Below, piece by piece: positions 1 through 16,292 of a stretch of 64,000 nt of DNA. The translations under genes and the position numbers were made by a program. Source of the stretch: Ulota crispa (taxonomy: Eukaryota; Streptophyta; Bryopsida; Orthotrichales; Orthotrichaceae). The stretch covers positions 1-64,000 of the forward strand of contig OY987253.1 of assembly GCA_963920765.1 (NCBI GenBank), in the 5' to 3' direction. Below the pieces are notes generated by a model. It had not been told where the DNA came from and ran no database searches. It saw nothing but the letters and a program-made list of their open reading frames with translations. Position 1 is the stretch's first letter, and each line of letters starts with the position of its first letter.

Positions 1-1915
1 TACTTATTAAAGCAAATAACCGAAGCCTTTGTAGGCTCTATTTCTCCTATATGATGGCACATGGTTAACGGAAGATTAATACTGATCAGGTAGAACAGAT
101 TCAGTTGTGCGAAGCACAATAATGAATGCGAAGCACTCGAAATGCATGATGCATCTTTAGTGTAGGGCCGAAGGCGCGGGCTTATTCGGATGTAAGTATG
201 TAGGTTGTGTAGGTTTTCTCATTAATAAAGAGATCTCTATTTTAGAAGGCTTAGCCCCCTCTACTTGAAAGGGCGGGACCTTCTCTTTCTCTCCTCTGCG
301 TTTTCCTTTCCTTTCTTTTGTTCTTTATCTTTCTCTTTTTCTTCTCTCAAATAATCAAGTTATTATTCTAAATAAAAATATATGTATATAGAAGGAGAGA
401 GAGGCTTGGCCTCTCTCTCTTCAGGAGGAGACAACAATGCTGTTAGGGAATCCTTAAGTCTGAATGTAAAGGCTTGGGTTACTAATGAATGAATCCCAGG
501 AGTGGGCAAACTACAAAGAAAAAAAAATATGAAAAAGCCTTGGAAGTCATGAGTACACTCCAATAGACGACTAGGATCTTAGACCTTCAGAACGTAGCCG
601 ACACTTTATATAATAGAATAGAAAAGGGTTGTTGACGCGGTCTACTGGCCACCCCTCGTGACGGAAAATGCATTTGCTTCGGCTTATGCCTTCCATCTTT
701 AATTCTATTAATTGGTTCTTTCAGCCGAAGCGGTCTTGCGATAGAACCCAGACTCCACCGTCTATAATAAATAGTTTATTTTGATGATGGGAATATTTTG
801 GCTTTTTATGAGAATAAGGTAGACTAGAAAAGCCCTACGAATAAAAGTAAACTTAATAGGTAATAATCTGGGACTTCAGTACTCTTAACGTTTAGAGCTT
901 AGGAAAGTGTTACGCATAGATGAAAAAAGAAAAATAATCTTATTATCTTTATTTAGCGTGGAATCTTAGGTTTAAAGTTCAAAATATTTTCTATTTTAAA
1001 GGTTGTTTAAATAAAATGACATAAAACAACCACACAAAGTTTTCATAATTCTCTGTCATTTTGGCAAAACGAAGACCTGTAGAGGCTGTTAAGATAGCTG
1101 CTAATGCCATAGGCGCTTTTACTGCGGCGGGGTACTTGGTTGTACGTGCACAATTTAAATAGAGCGAATGCATTAGAATTGTAAGAAAAAAGCCTAAAAT
1201 TGAAAAAGCTAAAGTTCAATTATAAGGTACTTATTAATGAAGCTAAAAACACGGATCCGCTTTTGGAAGAAATTGAAGAGCGTTAAATGAAAGAAATTAA
1301 GGCTTGTTGGTTGGGTAGTAAAAAAAATGAGTACTGATGAAGAATGAACAGCCACGTCTAGATGATGCTGTTTAGCGTGTAGTAGAAGCTAAATACAACA
1401 AGCTGCAAGCTAAGGATAAGGGTCTTTGCGCGACAAGATTCGAGATCAGTATGCGGAACAAACGACCATAAAAGAAAAGCCACGAGTATCATAGGCAGAC
1501 CTTCAACAGGCACCTAAAAAAAAATTACCACCTAAATTATCTATTAAGTACCCTGTCCCAAACGCAAACTTCTTCGTTTTTATAAGATATGAAGTATAAG
1601 ATATGAAGGTATTTTTGTTTCTCGAAGAGCCATCGGGAACTTAGGTTCTTTTATTTATCGAGTTTCGCAAGTATATCTTTCTTAGGATCTAAATCCTATT
1701 AATTTGAACGTAGAGTTGTATGATGCGAAACTATCACTTACGGGGTGGGTTTAATCTTAGATTTTTTTATTTTCTGGGTTTTTATGGGATTATTATCGCG
1801 GGTTTGTCTATCCTAATGGGCGTCTAACAAAAAAATCGATTTTTTTGTTGGTTGGCCCTTTTGTGGGGCCTGTTGAAGGGCCGAAGTAGTTCTGAAAAAA
1901 ACAAGAATATACCAA
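1..1915. other. Gene-free leading spacer with decayed reading frames
   Basis: I see no intact gene before cox2. The stretch is AT-rich with repeated stop codons. A 30-nt palindromic element at 391-420 recurs exactly at 12134-12163. A GC-rich mini-hairpin (GGCCGAAGGC core) lies at 165-177. Between about 1030 and 1720 several short frames read like protein interrupted by stops, for example a piece ending at 1164, but I recognise no family. These could be remnants of a lost gene or of an inserted element. Confidence 0.5.
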
Positions 1916-6515
<4,600 letters not shown>

Positions 6516-6534
6516 AAAGCAAACAGGACGAATT

Positions 6535-8163
6535 ATGAGTGTCTCTCAAAAGCATCCTTATCATTTAGTAGATCCAAGTCCATGGCCTCTTTTGGGTTCA
6601 TTGGGAGCTTTGGCAAGCACCATTGGTGGTGTTATGTACATGCACTCTTTTATGGGAGGTGGAACACTTCTTAGCTTAGGTTTGGGAATGATCCTATATA
6701 CTATGTTTGTATGGTGGCGCGATGTTATACGTGAATCCACTTACGAAGGACATCATACATTTGTGGTCCAATTAGGACTTCGCTATGGTATGATTTTGTT
6801 CATTGTGTCTGAAGTCATGTCTTTTTTAGCTTTCTTTTGGGCTTTTTTTCATTCTTCTTTGGCACCTACGGTAGAAATTGGAGCTATTCGGCCCCCCAAA
6901 GGAATTGATGTGTTAAATCCTTGGGGAATTCCTTTTCTAAATACCCTTATTTTACTTTCATCTGGAGCTGCCGTGACTTGGGCTCATCATGCTATATTAG
7001 CTGGATTCAAAAAACAAGCTGTTTATGCTTTAGTAGCTACCAGGCGACCGTCAGATTACCAAGGAAACTTTTTGATTACCTCTCGTAATCATACCATTGC
7101 TGATGCTCGCAATGAGACGGATGCAACTTACCATTTAAACCAACCGGGACAATAGCATGTTGCAAAAGGAAAAGACAGGGTTGACCAACTCTAGAGAACT
7201 TTTCCGACCGTGTCTTGGAAATATAGCCGAATGGGTCATTCATGAATGTGAGGTGTTTATGAGACACTAACTCGAGCGTGTTCGGTCAGGTTATTGACCA
7301 ACCGAAAATATTACAGCGCTATCTCCTCCATGGCAGAATGGTAGCCTGCCTGTGGCAGAGCAGGAGGAGGTCCCAATTTCAATATGAAACAAAAACACTG
7401 GAAACACGGCTGCTTTTTTGTCCGAACTAGCACTATTAGTTGGAAATCTTATGTGTTTTCATGTAAGTATAAGAGTACCTTGGTAGTACCGGTGAACTAG
7501 ATAGCCATGATCCGGCTATCTGGGACGGAGGACTCGTAGTATCCGCCTACCCGAAAGAGAGCTGGCAACAGTAAAGCACTTGACTCGATCTCATTCGTTT
7601 AAGGGCAAAGCGAGAAGGAGTCTAAATCATTGTACAGAAATGATTTTCATTTATGGACTTTACCTGATTGACACGGGAAATCTGACTTCAGGTCTGAATA
7701 GAATTAAGCCTAAGCCTTTATAAAGCACTACGTGCCCTATAGAGTAAAAAATCAGGTTGGTGAGCCGTGTGATAGGTAACTATCTTGCACGGTTCGGAGA
7801 GCACTTTATTATGTCAGATGAGTAAACGGCGACCAAGTTGTACGGCTCTATGAAGTAACTTTTGACTCTACCATTTTGTTGGCTCTAGTCTTCACCGGGT
7901 TTCAAGGAATGGAATATGTAGAAGCACCTTTCACGATTTCTGATGGTATTTATGGTTCTACCTTTTTTTTAGCCACAGGGTTTCATGGTTTTCATGTTAT
8001 TATAGGTACCATTTTCCTAATAATATGCGCTATTCGTCAATATCTAGGGCATTTTACCCAAACGCATCACTTTGGCTTTGAAGCAGCTGCTTGGTACCGG
8101 CATTTTGTTGACGTGGTTTGGTTATTCCTATTTGTATCCATTTATTGGTGGGGAGGTAATTAA
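6535..8163 (+). CDS. cox3: Cytochrome c oxidase subunit 3, two exons
   Basis: COX3 is the third core membrane subunit of complex IV. Exons 6535-7041 and 7873-8163 join to 798 nt, 265 residues; the junction is ambiguous by up to 3 nt because both ends carry the same bases, but the protein is unaffected. The product starts [18 protein letters not shown], has seven predicted membrane segments and ends in SIYWWGGN. Two codons give Arg (CGG) where Trp is conserved: residue 245 (C8098, the known moss site C733) and residue 119 in IGA-R-PPKG (C6889). Both would be repaired by C-to-U editing. The frame continuing past 7041 is intron read-through. Confidence 0.95.
7042..7872 (+). other. Group II intron of cox3 (cox3i506)
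   Basis: It starts GGCGACCG and ends TTTGACTCTACC. Domain V is a clear GAGCCGTGTGATAGG hairpin at 7762-7795. The start, domain V and TTGACTCTA 3' end are shared with the nad9 intron and with nad7i209, marking a paralogous intron family. There is no maturase. Confidence 0.9.
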
Positions 8164-9384
8164 AAAAAAGAGAAAAAATCTGAAACAGTTTTTTTACCAA
8201 CCTAATCATACTTTATTTAAAGATAGAATTTCCTTTAGTCTGCTTTTTTTTCCAAGAACTGGGCTTGTAATGATGGTGGTATTCGTGATTAATTCTAGCG
8301 ATTCTAATATGGATCCTAGTACTTTTTAGAAGGAAGGTATCCATATACTGGTGATGTCACGAGGCAAATATTTTGATAGACTTAAAAGTTATCAATAACT
8401 TAATTATTACTCTAAGAGGAAGCTTGAGGTCTATAAGGGGCATTATGATGTCAATCCAGAGGGCATAAAAAGCATCCCGACCTTGTCGCTGAAAAAAGAA
8501 TATGTTTGCTATGCCCTATCACGTAATATGCAACCTGCCTTTTTTTCTAATAGCAGTTGAATGGATAAAACCCTAGCTGCTTAAAAGCGACCGTTAGATT
8601 TGCATAAGAAAAGCGAAGAAGGTGGTTGACCAAGGCCGCGCGGCACGCGCGTGCTTGTCCTAGGCCGGTTTGCTTAGGGTGTTGCTTACGCAGCGCTTTG
8701 GAGAAGCTTTGTGCTGATGGTATACCAGTAACATTTTTTTTGTGGGAACCGAATAATAAATATAGCTTTGTGGTCTTCTTCGTCCATCCTGCGGGGGTGC
8801 GCGGCTTATGTGAGAACCCGCGCGCCCCCCTCCCCCTCCTTTTCGTGTCTGTCTGGCCTCGACCGCTTCGTTCATAAAACGTGGCATTATGTAAAGTTTA
8901 CATACATATTAAAATAGATGGGCTAGATGCACTAAACAATAAAACTACTTCATTAATTATAGGAAATGCTTATATGTATTTTGGAAAGATGCGTAGCATT
9001 TGGTTGGTTTTGCAAACAAAGAAAAAAAAATATATATATATTTTTTTTCTTTGTTTTACTAATCAGTAGAAAAATATGCTATGCTCCGCGGCCTAGGTGA
9101 TTTTACGAGCTTGTTGGATCAGCCCGAATTGAATCAAAGCTTTGGAAAGGCGGAAAAGCCGGTTCTTCGATTGAACATGGAAAAAGAGAAATGAATGCAT
9201 TCTTCTCGCGCAAGTGTTTTGTCAATGCCTAAAAGCAAGGAGCCGTAAACCATATATAGAGCAAAAAAATATATATATAGCTCCGCGGTAGGTGTCTGTG
9301 GCACTGGCCATAGCGAATGTTGGTGTCATGTTCATAATTCTTATGACATTTCACAACTTTATTCTAGAAAAAAAAGGCAACAAA
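8164..9384 (+). other. Spacer between cox3 and nad1
   Basis: I see no gene here. Open frames at 8626-8887 overlap on both strands and have no recognisable content. A 42-bp perfect AT-core palindrome is at 9014-9055, and a second short AT hairpin lies at about 9262-9288. The last 100 bases read open into nad1 (from 9292), but homology starts at the ATG at 9385. Confidence 0.6.
9014..9055. repeat. 42-bp AT-core palindrome upstream of nad1
   Basis: The arms AAACAAAG and an A8 run followed by a TA core pair perfectly around position 9034/9035. One of roughly twenty similar elements in the window. Confidence 0.9.
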
Positions 9385-11965
9385 ATGAGACTGTATATCA
9401 TTGGTATTTTAGCGAAAATACTTGGAATAATAATACCCCTTTTACTGGGAGTAGCCTTCTTAGTTCTAGCTGAACGTAAAATAATGGCTTCTATGCAACG
9501 TAGAAAGGGTCCTAATGTTGTGGGATTGTTTGGATTGTTACAACCTTTAGCAGATGGTTTGAAATTGATGATAAAAGAACCTATTTTACCAAGTAGTGCT
9601 AATTTATTTATTTTTCTAATGGCTCCCGTAATTACATTTATGTTAAGTTTGGTTGCTTGGGCTGTTATACCGCGCGCCGTGCAAGGTGCTTTCGTCGCTA
9701 TGGGGCATATCCTGGTGCCCGATCTCTAGTCTGCGTTAATGGAGTAAATCACCCAGAGGTAGCGTTGCCGCAATGCGCGTGGAAAAGCATCTGGGAAACC
9801 AAGTCACAACCCATATTTCAAAGGACGACTCGGAAGATACTGTTGGGGTTGATGAGGCTGACGAATCCGAATTACGTAGCTGCTGAACGACAGCATTCAC
9901 CAAGCCAGCGGGTAACGACTTGGTCCTGGAATCGGTTCTTTTGGTAGGTATAACGGAGGCCGAAGACGGAAAAAAAGAAAGATTTTCGGGGGCATTCTCA
10001 GTAAGGGAATAATACTATGCGGACATCTTACCTCGACAAACAGGTGAAAAAAGTCGAAGACGCAATCACGGGATCGACCTACTCTCTAGTGAGAGGGTCG
10101 GCGGAGCCGCTATAGTAAGTAAATAGGGAAATCGACCAAGCCAGGTACTGAAGGGCGGCAGTCATGATCCGATGGTAGAGCGCCACAAATGTGGTGAAGG
10201 CGGCGACGCTTCAACTCTTCTGAGAAGACGGGTTGGTCATAGCAGACACAATAATGCTGCTACGATCTCATTCAATAAGTACCTCGTAAAGCGCGTCAAT
10301 ATATATATATATATTTTTGTTGATGTGCTTTAGTAAATCAGTGGCGGAGAGCTTTATGACGGAAAACTGTCACGTATGGTTCGGAGGGCGGGGAAATCTC
10401 CGACCCCTACTTTTGATTATGGTATGGTATTGTCAGATTTAAATGTAGGTATACTTTATCTATTTGCTATATCTTCTTTAGGCGTTTATGGTATTATTAC
10501 AGCAGGCTGGTCCAGTAATTCTAAATATGCTTTTCTAGGAGCATTACGATCTGCAGCTCAAATGGTTTCTTATGAAGTTTCTATCGGTCTTATTATTATC
10601 ACCGTACTCATTTGTGTAGGTTCTCGTAATTTTAGTGAGATTGTAATCGCGCAAAAGCAGATATGGTTTGCTGTGCCCTTGTTTCCCGTATTTATTATGT
10701 TCTTCATTTCTTGTTTAGCAGAAACTAATCGAGCTCCTTTTGATTTACCAGAAGCAGAAGCTGAATTAGTCGCGGGCTATAATGTAGAATATTCTTCGAT
10801 GGGTTTTGCTCTTTTTTTTTTAGGGGAATATGCTAATATGATCTTAATGAGGTGTGGAGCTTTGCATCTGACATTCGTTGGGTTGCGGCCCTCTGCAGGA
10901 GCCAGTGCCCTTTTAAGGGCCTTGTGCAGTAAATCCTTCTGAGCGATCTGAAGACCAGTAGGCTTGCGAAGCTTTCGGAGAAGGGTAGCCTGGTGTGTCA
11001 GCACAACAACGAAACGCGAACTCATCGGACGACCTATCTAAGACTAGGGAGATACCCTAACTAAGTGGGTACCTCGTAACTTTTCCCCAGACCTATACGT
11101 GTACCGAATGCTCATACGGGAAAGTGCGCTCCTAGGTCTGGAACTAGGGAGGGTTGCTGCGAGAAAAAACTTCTCGTCTCATCCAGGGGGTGCGAACACA
11201 CCTGCGCGAATTACAGATGACAGCTACAAGGGTGGCAGGGGAAGGAAACAGTACCCCATATCCGGGGATGAATGTAAACCCATTGAACAGGGATAATCAT
11301 TCTGGTTCTGGGAGATAGAACTCAGCGGCGGTGGTGGACATTAGTCTGAAAATCGGGCGTAGCGAGCCCAAATCACTAGGGCGCAAAGCGCAGCACCTAT
11401 ATTATTGCGGACAATAGACTACTACTCGCGCCTTATTATGAGCGAATCCAGTCTAAACCAAGCAGCTTAAAATCTGACGGAAAAGAAATTTTTCCCGCTC
11501 TGTGCCGATCATCCACACTCAAACATCCATGCGAGGCCTTCGTGATTCGAAAACCTAAGCGTAGCTTTGGTTAGAGGGGATGAGACTCCAGATTTCCAGA
11601 ACGGAGCCGTATGACGCGAAAGTTTCATGTACGGTTCTTTGAGAAGGGTGTGAATATTTATTATTCTCAGGCCCCAAGGGGCCACGAAGCTACACCCTTA
11701 CTCTCCTAGTCTATGTACATTGCTTTTTCTAGGAGGTTGGCTGCCCATCCTAGATATTCCTATTTTTTATGTGATTCCGGGTTCGATTTGGTTTAGTATC
11801 AAGGTTCTTTTCTTTTTGTTTGTATATATATGGGTTCGTGCAGCATTTCCACGATATCGTTATGACCAATTAATGAGGCTTGGTTGGAAAGTATTCTTAC
11901 CTTTATCATTAGCTTGGGTAGTTTTTGTATCTGGTGTTCTAGTAGCCTTTGACTGGCTCCCTTAA
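9385..11965 (+). CDS. nad1: NADH dehydrogenase subunit 1, three exons
   Basis: NAD1 is a membrane-arm subunit of complex I that helps form the quinone-binding site. Exons are 9385-9671 (287 nt), 10411-10851 (441 nt) and about 11707-11965. The first two junctions reproduce the known nad1i287 and nad1i728 sites exactly. The third exon could start at 11707 or 11710, which only adds or drops one Ser. The protein has about 328 residues and keeps the family blocks [37 protein letters not shown] and [22 protein letters not shown] chose ATG 9385 rather than the open frame from 9292 because conserved sequence starts at [11 protein letters not shown]. All three exons are cis-arranged, unlike in flowering plants where nad1 is trans-spliced. 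Confidence 0.94.
9672..10410 (+). other. Group II intron 1 of nad1 (nad1i287)
   Basis: The 5' end is GCGCGCC, a weak variant of GTGCG, and the 3' end is CGACCCCTAC. Domain V is at 10349-10382 and is nearly identical to that of the first cox2 intron. A TA-repeat hairpin lies at about 10299-10323. No maturase is present. Confidence 0.9.
10852..11706 (+). other. Group II intron 2 of nad1 (nad1i728)
   Basis: The intron starts GTGTGGAGC; domain V is at 11604-11637. Its 5' end and a central block (GACAGCTACAAGG, 11219 onward) match the third atp9 intron (40819 onward and 41147 onward), so they are paralogues. The exact 3' end is uncertain by 3 nt. In flowering plants this intron carries matR, but here there is no room for it. 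Confidence 0.88.
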
Positions 11966-12321
11966 TTCATTGAACAATTTCGCTGCAGTGCAACTAAAAA
12001 ATATATATTTTTAATTAAAAAAAACTCCGTTAAATAGCAGCTAAAAAACCAAATGAATTGATTATTGATTAGAAGAAATATAAAATAATATATTTTATTC
12101 GTTCTATTAACTTCATAAATGCAGGCTTTGAGAGAAGGAGAGAGAGGCTTGGCCTCTCTCTCTCTTTGAGCGTTCCAAAACGAATAAAATATATATATAT
12201 ATATTTTTTTTATCTAAGGCCTTGTAATGATGGGTAAATCCTGCCCATGATGGATTGCGTTAATCATGAAGAACACAAAGTTTCCATGATCCGCGAAAAC
12301 GAGAAAGCACGAAACATTCAT
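11966..12321 (+). other. Spacer between nad1 and cob with repeat elements
   Basis: There is no gene. An exact copy of the 30-nt palindromic element at 391-420 sits at 12134-12163, and an AT hairpin lies at about 12187-12212. The frame open from 12247 into cob is probably leader, because homology begins at the ATG at 12322. Confidence 0.6.
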
Positions 12322-14484
12322 ATGGCAAGACGACTATCGATTCTTAAACAACCTATATTTTCTACATTTAACAATCATTTGATAGATTATCCAACCCCAA
12401 GCAATATAAGTTATTGGTGGAGTTTTGGTTCGTTGGCTGGTCTTTGCTTGTTCATTCAGATAATTACAGGCGTTTTTTTAGCTATGCATTATACGCCTCA
12501 TGTGGATTTAGCTTTCTTAAGCGTAGAACACATCATGAGAGATGTGAAAGGCGGCTGGTTGCTTCGTTATATGCATGCTAATGGGGCAAGTATGTTTTTC
12601 ATTGTGGTTTATCTTCATATTTTTCGTGGTCTATATTATGGAAGTTATTCGAGTCCTAGGGAATTAGTTTGGTGTCTTGGAGTTGTCATTTTACTTTTAA
12701 TGATTATAACAGCTTTTATAGGATACGTACTACCGTGGGGTCAATTTGGCCCCTCCTTCTACTAATAGGAGGATAAAAAACCCCACTAAATGCGGGAAAC
12801 TCTTTATTACTAAGGTACTTTTCTCCCATGGAAGGCGCGAAATGGATGATTTTTGGTGGCGATCCCTAAAATTTTAGCCTTGCTGTCTTGTGTGGGTTTA
12901 AATTCTAAGTAAAAATCCTTAGCATGTCATCATAGACAATCCGCAGGAAAACTTTTGCTACACAAGAATAGGCGTCTTCGGCCTTGGAAAAAATAGCATA
13001 GAGATTTCCTCAGAGACTACACGTGGGGTGCCTAGTCTATCATCGATCTTTGGCTAGGTAAATATATAGTCCCGTTTCTCTCTAAAAAGTCATGTCTATT
13101 TCACTCTAATGAATGAATAAATAAAGGCCGGAGGCCTATTGGAGTCTTCTTATGGTCTGGTCTATTTAAGGCGTATATTAAGTTTTTATTTATAAGCCTT
13201 ACTTAAGCAGCTTTGTAACCTTTTGCCATAACAGATCCAGGATAATAGGGTTTACTTTCAATTCTTGCTCCGGGGATATTTGAGTAACACCCAATTTAAC
13301 GAATAATAGTAAGGCCGAAGGCCCGCCAGTATCTAGGATTTCAAATCAAAACCTCGGCTAGTTTTAATTGGTTCCTGTTTTTTTTTTTGCAGTTAAGAGA
13401 GTTTCTAAGAAAATTATTGACTATTCGACTCTTGGAGCATTAGCCTATTGGCTTATGGATGATAAGGCCAAAGAGCGCGCGGGCCTTATTCATACAAATA
13501 GTTTTACCAAAATACTGCAGAAAAAATTTCGTATCAGGGCTAATTCTAGTAAAAAAGACTTTAAATCGCTGCTCGATATTCTGAGTGAAATGCTGAAATG
13601 AAAAAAAAGCGGTGGAGCCTGACATCATTCATCTATAAAGTCTAAAAAGGATGTAGAAAAGACATGGTTTGGGGAAATTTAGGCAAATGAGTTTTTGGGG
13701 AGCTACAGTCATTACGAGCTTAGCTAGTGCAATACCTGTGGTAGGAGACACTATAGTAACTTGGCTTTGGGGTGGTTTCTCGGTAGATAATGCTACCTTA
13801 AATCGTTTTTTTAGCCTTCATTACTTACTTCCTTTTCTAATAGCTGCCGCTGCTATTATTCATCTTGCTGCATTACATCAATATGGCTCTAATAATCCAT
13901 TGGGTATCAATTCTTCTGTGGATAAAATAGCTTTTTATCCCTATATGTACGTAAAAGATTTAGTATGTTGGGTAGCTTTTGCCATTTTTTTTTCCATTTT
14001 TATTTTTTATGCACCTAATGTTTTGGGGCATCCCGACAACTACATACCCGCGAACCCTATGTCAACTCCGGCTCATATAGTGCCAGAATGGTATTTCTTA
14101 CCAGTTTATGCGATTCTTCGAAGTATACCTAACAAATTAGGGGGTGTAGCTGCCATAGGACTAGTTTTTGTGTCATTATTTGCTTTACCGTTTATTAATA
14201 CATCGTATGTACGTAGTTCAAGTTTTCGACCAATTCACCAAAAATTATTTTGGTTGCTTTTGGCAGATTGCCTACTTTTAGGCTGGATTGGATGTCAACC
14301 TGTGGAAGCACCATATGTTACTATTGGACAAATTGCTTCAGTTGGTTTTTTCTTTTATTTTGCTATTACGCCCATTCTCGGCGAATTAGAAGCTAGATTA
14401 ATCCAAAATTCTAATGTTTGCGAGGACTTAAGTCCTCGTAAGCTTTCCCACATTTTTAAGAATTCAATTTATGTTGTGAAATGA
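12322..14484 (+). CDS. cob: Apocytochrome b, two exons
   Basis: Cytochrome b is the membrane core of complex III and binds two b-type haems and quinol. Exon 1 is 12322-12741 (420 nt) and exon 2 is 13684-14484 (801 nt), giving 406 residues. Conserved features include the haem ligand region [17 protein letters not shown], the intron-bearing [19 protein letters not shown] and the PEWYF signature. The start is placed at [11 protein letters not shown], although the frame is open 25 codons further upstream. The C-terminal tail after about residue 385 is longer than in flowering plants. No editing-type mismatch stands out. Confidence 0.95.
12742..13683 (+). other. Group I intron of cob (cobi420)
   Basis: The exon ends in T and the intron ends in G, the group I boundary rule, and the insertion point after nt 420 is the known cobi420 site. 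There is no group II domain V. The intron contains the remains of a LAGLIDADG homing endonuclease (separate entry) and two GC-rich mini-hairpins (13124-13137 and 13313-13323). Confidence 0.85.
13368..13601 (+). pseudogene. Degenerate LAGLIDADG homing endonuclease in the cob intron
   Basis: A 77-codon frame contains [15 protein letters not shown], matching the second LAGLIDADG helix of intron endonucleases, followed by a basic segment with HTNSFT. The first LAGLIDADG motif and the N-terminal half are missing, since the family is normally 250-300 residues. This suggests an intron that has lost its homing function but is still spliced. Confidence 0.7.
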
Positions 14485-16292
14485 AAAGCCATCAATTTAT
14501 TAACCGTCTTATTACCAAATTCCCGTATCCGGTTTTTACCTATTATTTCTGCATTAATTAGTGGTGTGTTTTTAATTGCACCACTTTTCAAACCTATCAT
14601 CGCACTTTGTAAAAATTGGAAAAAAAATTATAGAGGATTTGAACAAGTATCCTTGCCGGGATTGCTCTAGCAATTACAGCGAATATTTCAGGAATCCAGC
14701 GTCGGTCAAGAATTCCGGATCAAACAAAGTTTCTGTCCAGAATTCTTGACCTATGAGACTTCGCCGAAGTTTATCTGCTCATAGTTCACAAGAGATTTTG
14801 ACAAACAGATTAAGAGAAAAGGAGAGGTTTTGCGCTGCGGCATCTCCGTACTAAATTTATTGGAGCTTACGCCCTGGCTAGAGAAGTTATAGTAGAAGAG
14901 GGTATTATGGCCCAGACGTGCCGCCGTCTTTTTTTTTTCATTGATTTCGTTTCGTTTATCTCTTCATTAATCTGCCGAGATTTTGCTGATTCCACACCAG
15001 ACCCAGCTACGACGCAAAAAACGTCTATGCCTAGAACGTATCAATTAGCTACTTTTATGCGCAGTATACTGGGAATTTTTTTTTTTATACCGGACATAGA
15101 CGTTTTTTGCGTTCCGCTAGTCTTATTATAGTAAGCGCGTAATCATCCGAATAGTTGTCGTCTACTGTTTCAATTAAATTTGATGATTTAGCACATTGCA
15201 AAATTGAATTGACTTCGTCGAGTCTTCCGGAGAAATTATCAAGTACGGTAGCAATGCCCGGCCCGGGCGACCGGTCCTGCCCAACATCGTGCTCGAGGGC
15301 CGGTGCTGTTTACCGCCCAGCGAAGAAGCTTCTCCCAGCTGAGTAACCGCTCGCTCCTTATGACAGCCAGGATGAGTTGGCAGTAGCACGGCGCGAATCT
15401 CCTGCTATTGGTCGAGAGCCTTACTTGATAACGAATCGGTTAGAGCTTTCCACTTGGTGGATGGCTTTAATCCCTTTAGAGTTCACGGATCCCGCGACTG
15501 TTTTTTTAGCTTATTTCAGTTCTTCGTATATTTCTATCTTACTTAATTGATGGTTTAGAAGAGATGCCATGAAAAAGTTTCATAGCATAGTCTCAAAATA
15601 GAATATAACACATAGAAAAAAAAAACTAAATTACTCTATTCGTTTCTAGGATCTTTTATACTTCAATTTCGATTTTGGTTGGTTGTTTATTCTGATTTTT
15701 TTCTTGCTTTATTGCGGGCAAGTAAATAATCTACTGCGGCTTTATGAAAAATCATTTCTAAAAAAATCTATATTTTTTTTTGCTTCATGTTTTCCGGATT
15801 TATCAAGTTTACCAAGTTTACAAGCTCGAATCGGTTAAATTCGTAGCAGAGCACTCTGTAACATTTTAACATTTGCACTAGAGACTAAATGCTACACAAC
15901 GTATTCACTGTGCTGTGCTTTGCGCCCAATTTTGCATTTTTCTATTCAGTTAATAATTTTTTTATTATTCCTTGCCCCCGCAAGTTAAAGGGTGAAGCTT
16001 TTTAATGTAAGCTATACAAAGATTCTAACTTTGGGCCTAAGACTTTCGTGAGCGAGTCCTTGGCTAATTAAGTCATTAAGGTGGCTCTCTAAATGGCTGC
16101 AGTAGGTAAAGGCTTGAGAAGCGCAAGCTTCGTCCTTCGTAAATTCTGCCAGATCACATCAATAAAGTAAGTGTCCAAGATCAGCAAAGCTCCCAGCTTT
16201 TAGACGTTTCGCGCTTTTGTAATATTAAAATATGCTTCGCTCTTTAACTCATGTTCTAATGTGTTTACTTTTTAGAAAAAAAGAGACGATTT
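14485..16292 (+). other. Long spacer between cob and nad9 with unidentified decayed frames
   Basis: No known gene is recognised. Stretches of protein-like sequence occur just after cob (14490-14670, hydrophobic) and at 15420-15600 (STWWMALIPLEFTDPATVFL and on), each broken by stops. The segment 15230-15400 is unusually GC-rich. An exact 18-bp inverted repeat lies at 15012-15029 and 15095-15112. Candidates such as sdh3, sdh4, tatC and rpl10 did not match what I know of those proteins. Confidence 0.45.

Noticed and set aside
7321..7400. tRNA-like GGCAGAATGGTAGCCTGCC segment
   Set aside because: Lies within the cox3 intron and forms only a D-arm-like hairpin; no acceptor stem or anticodon arm.
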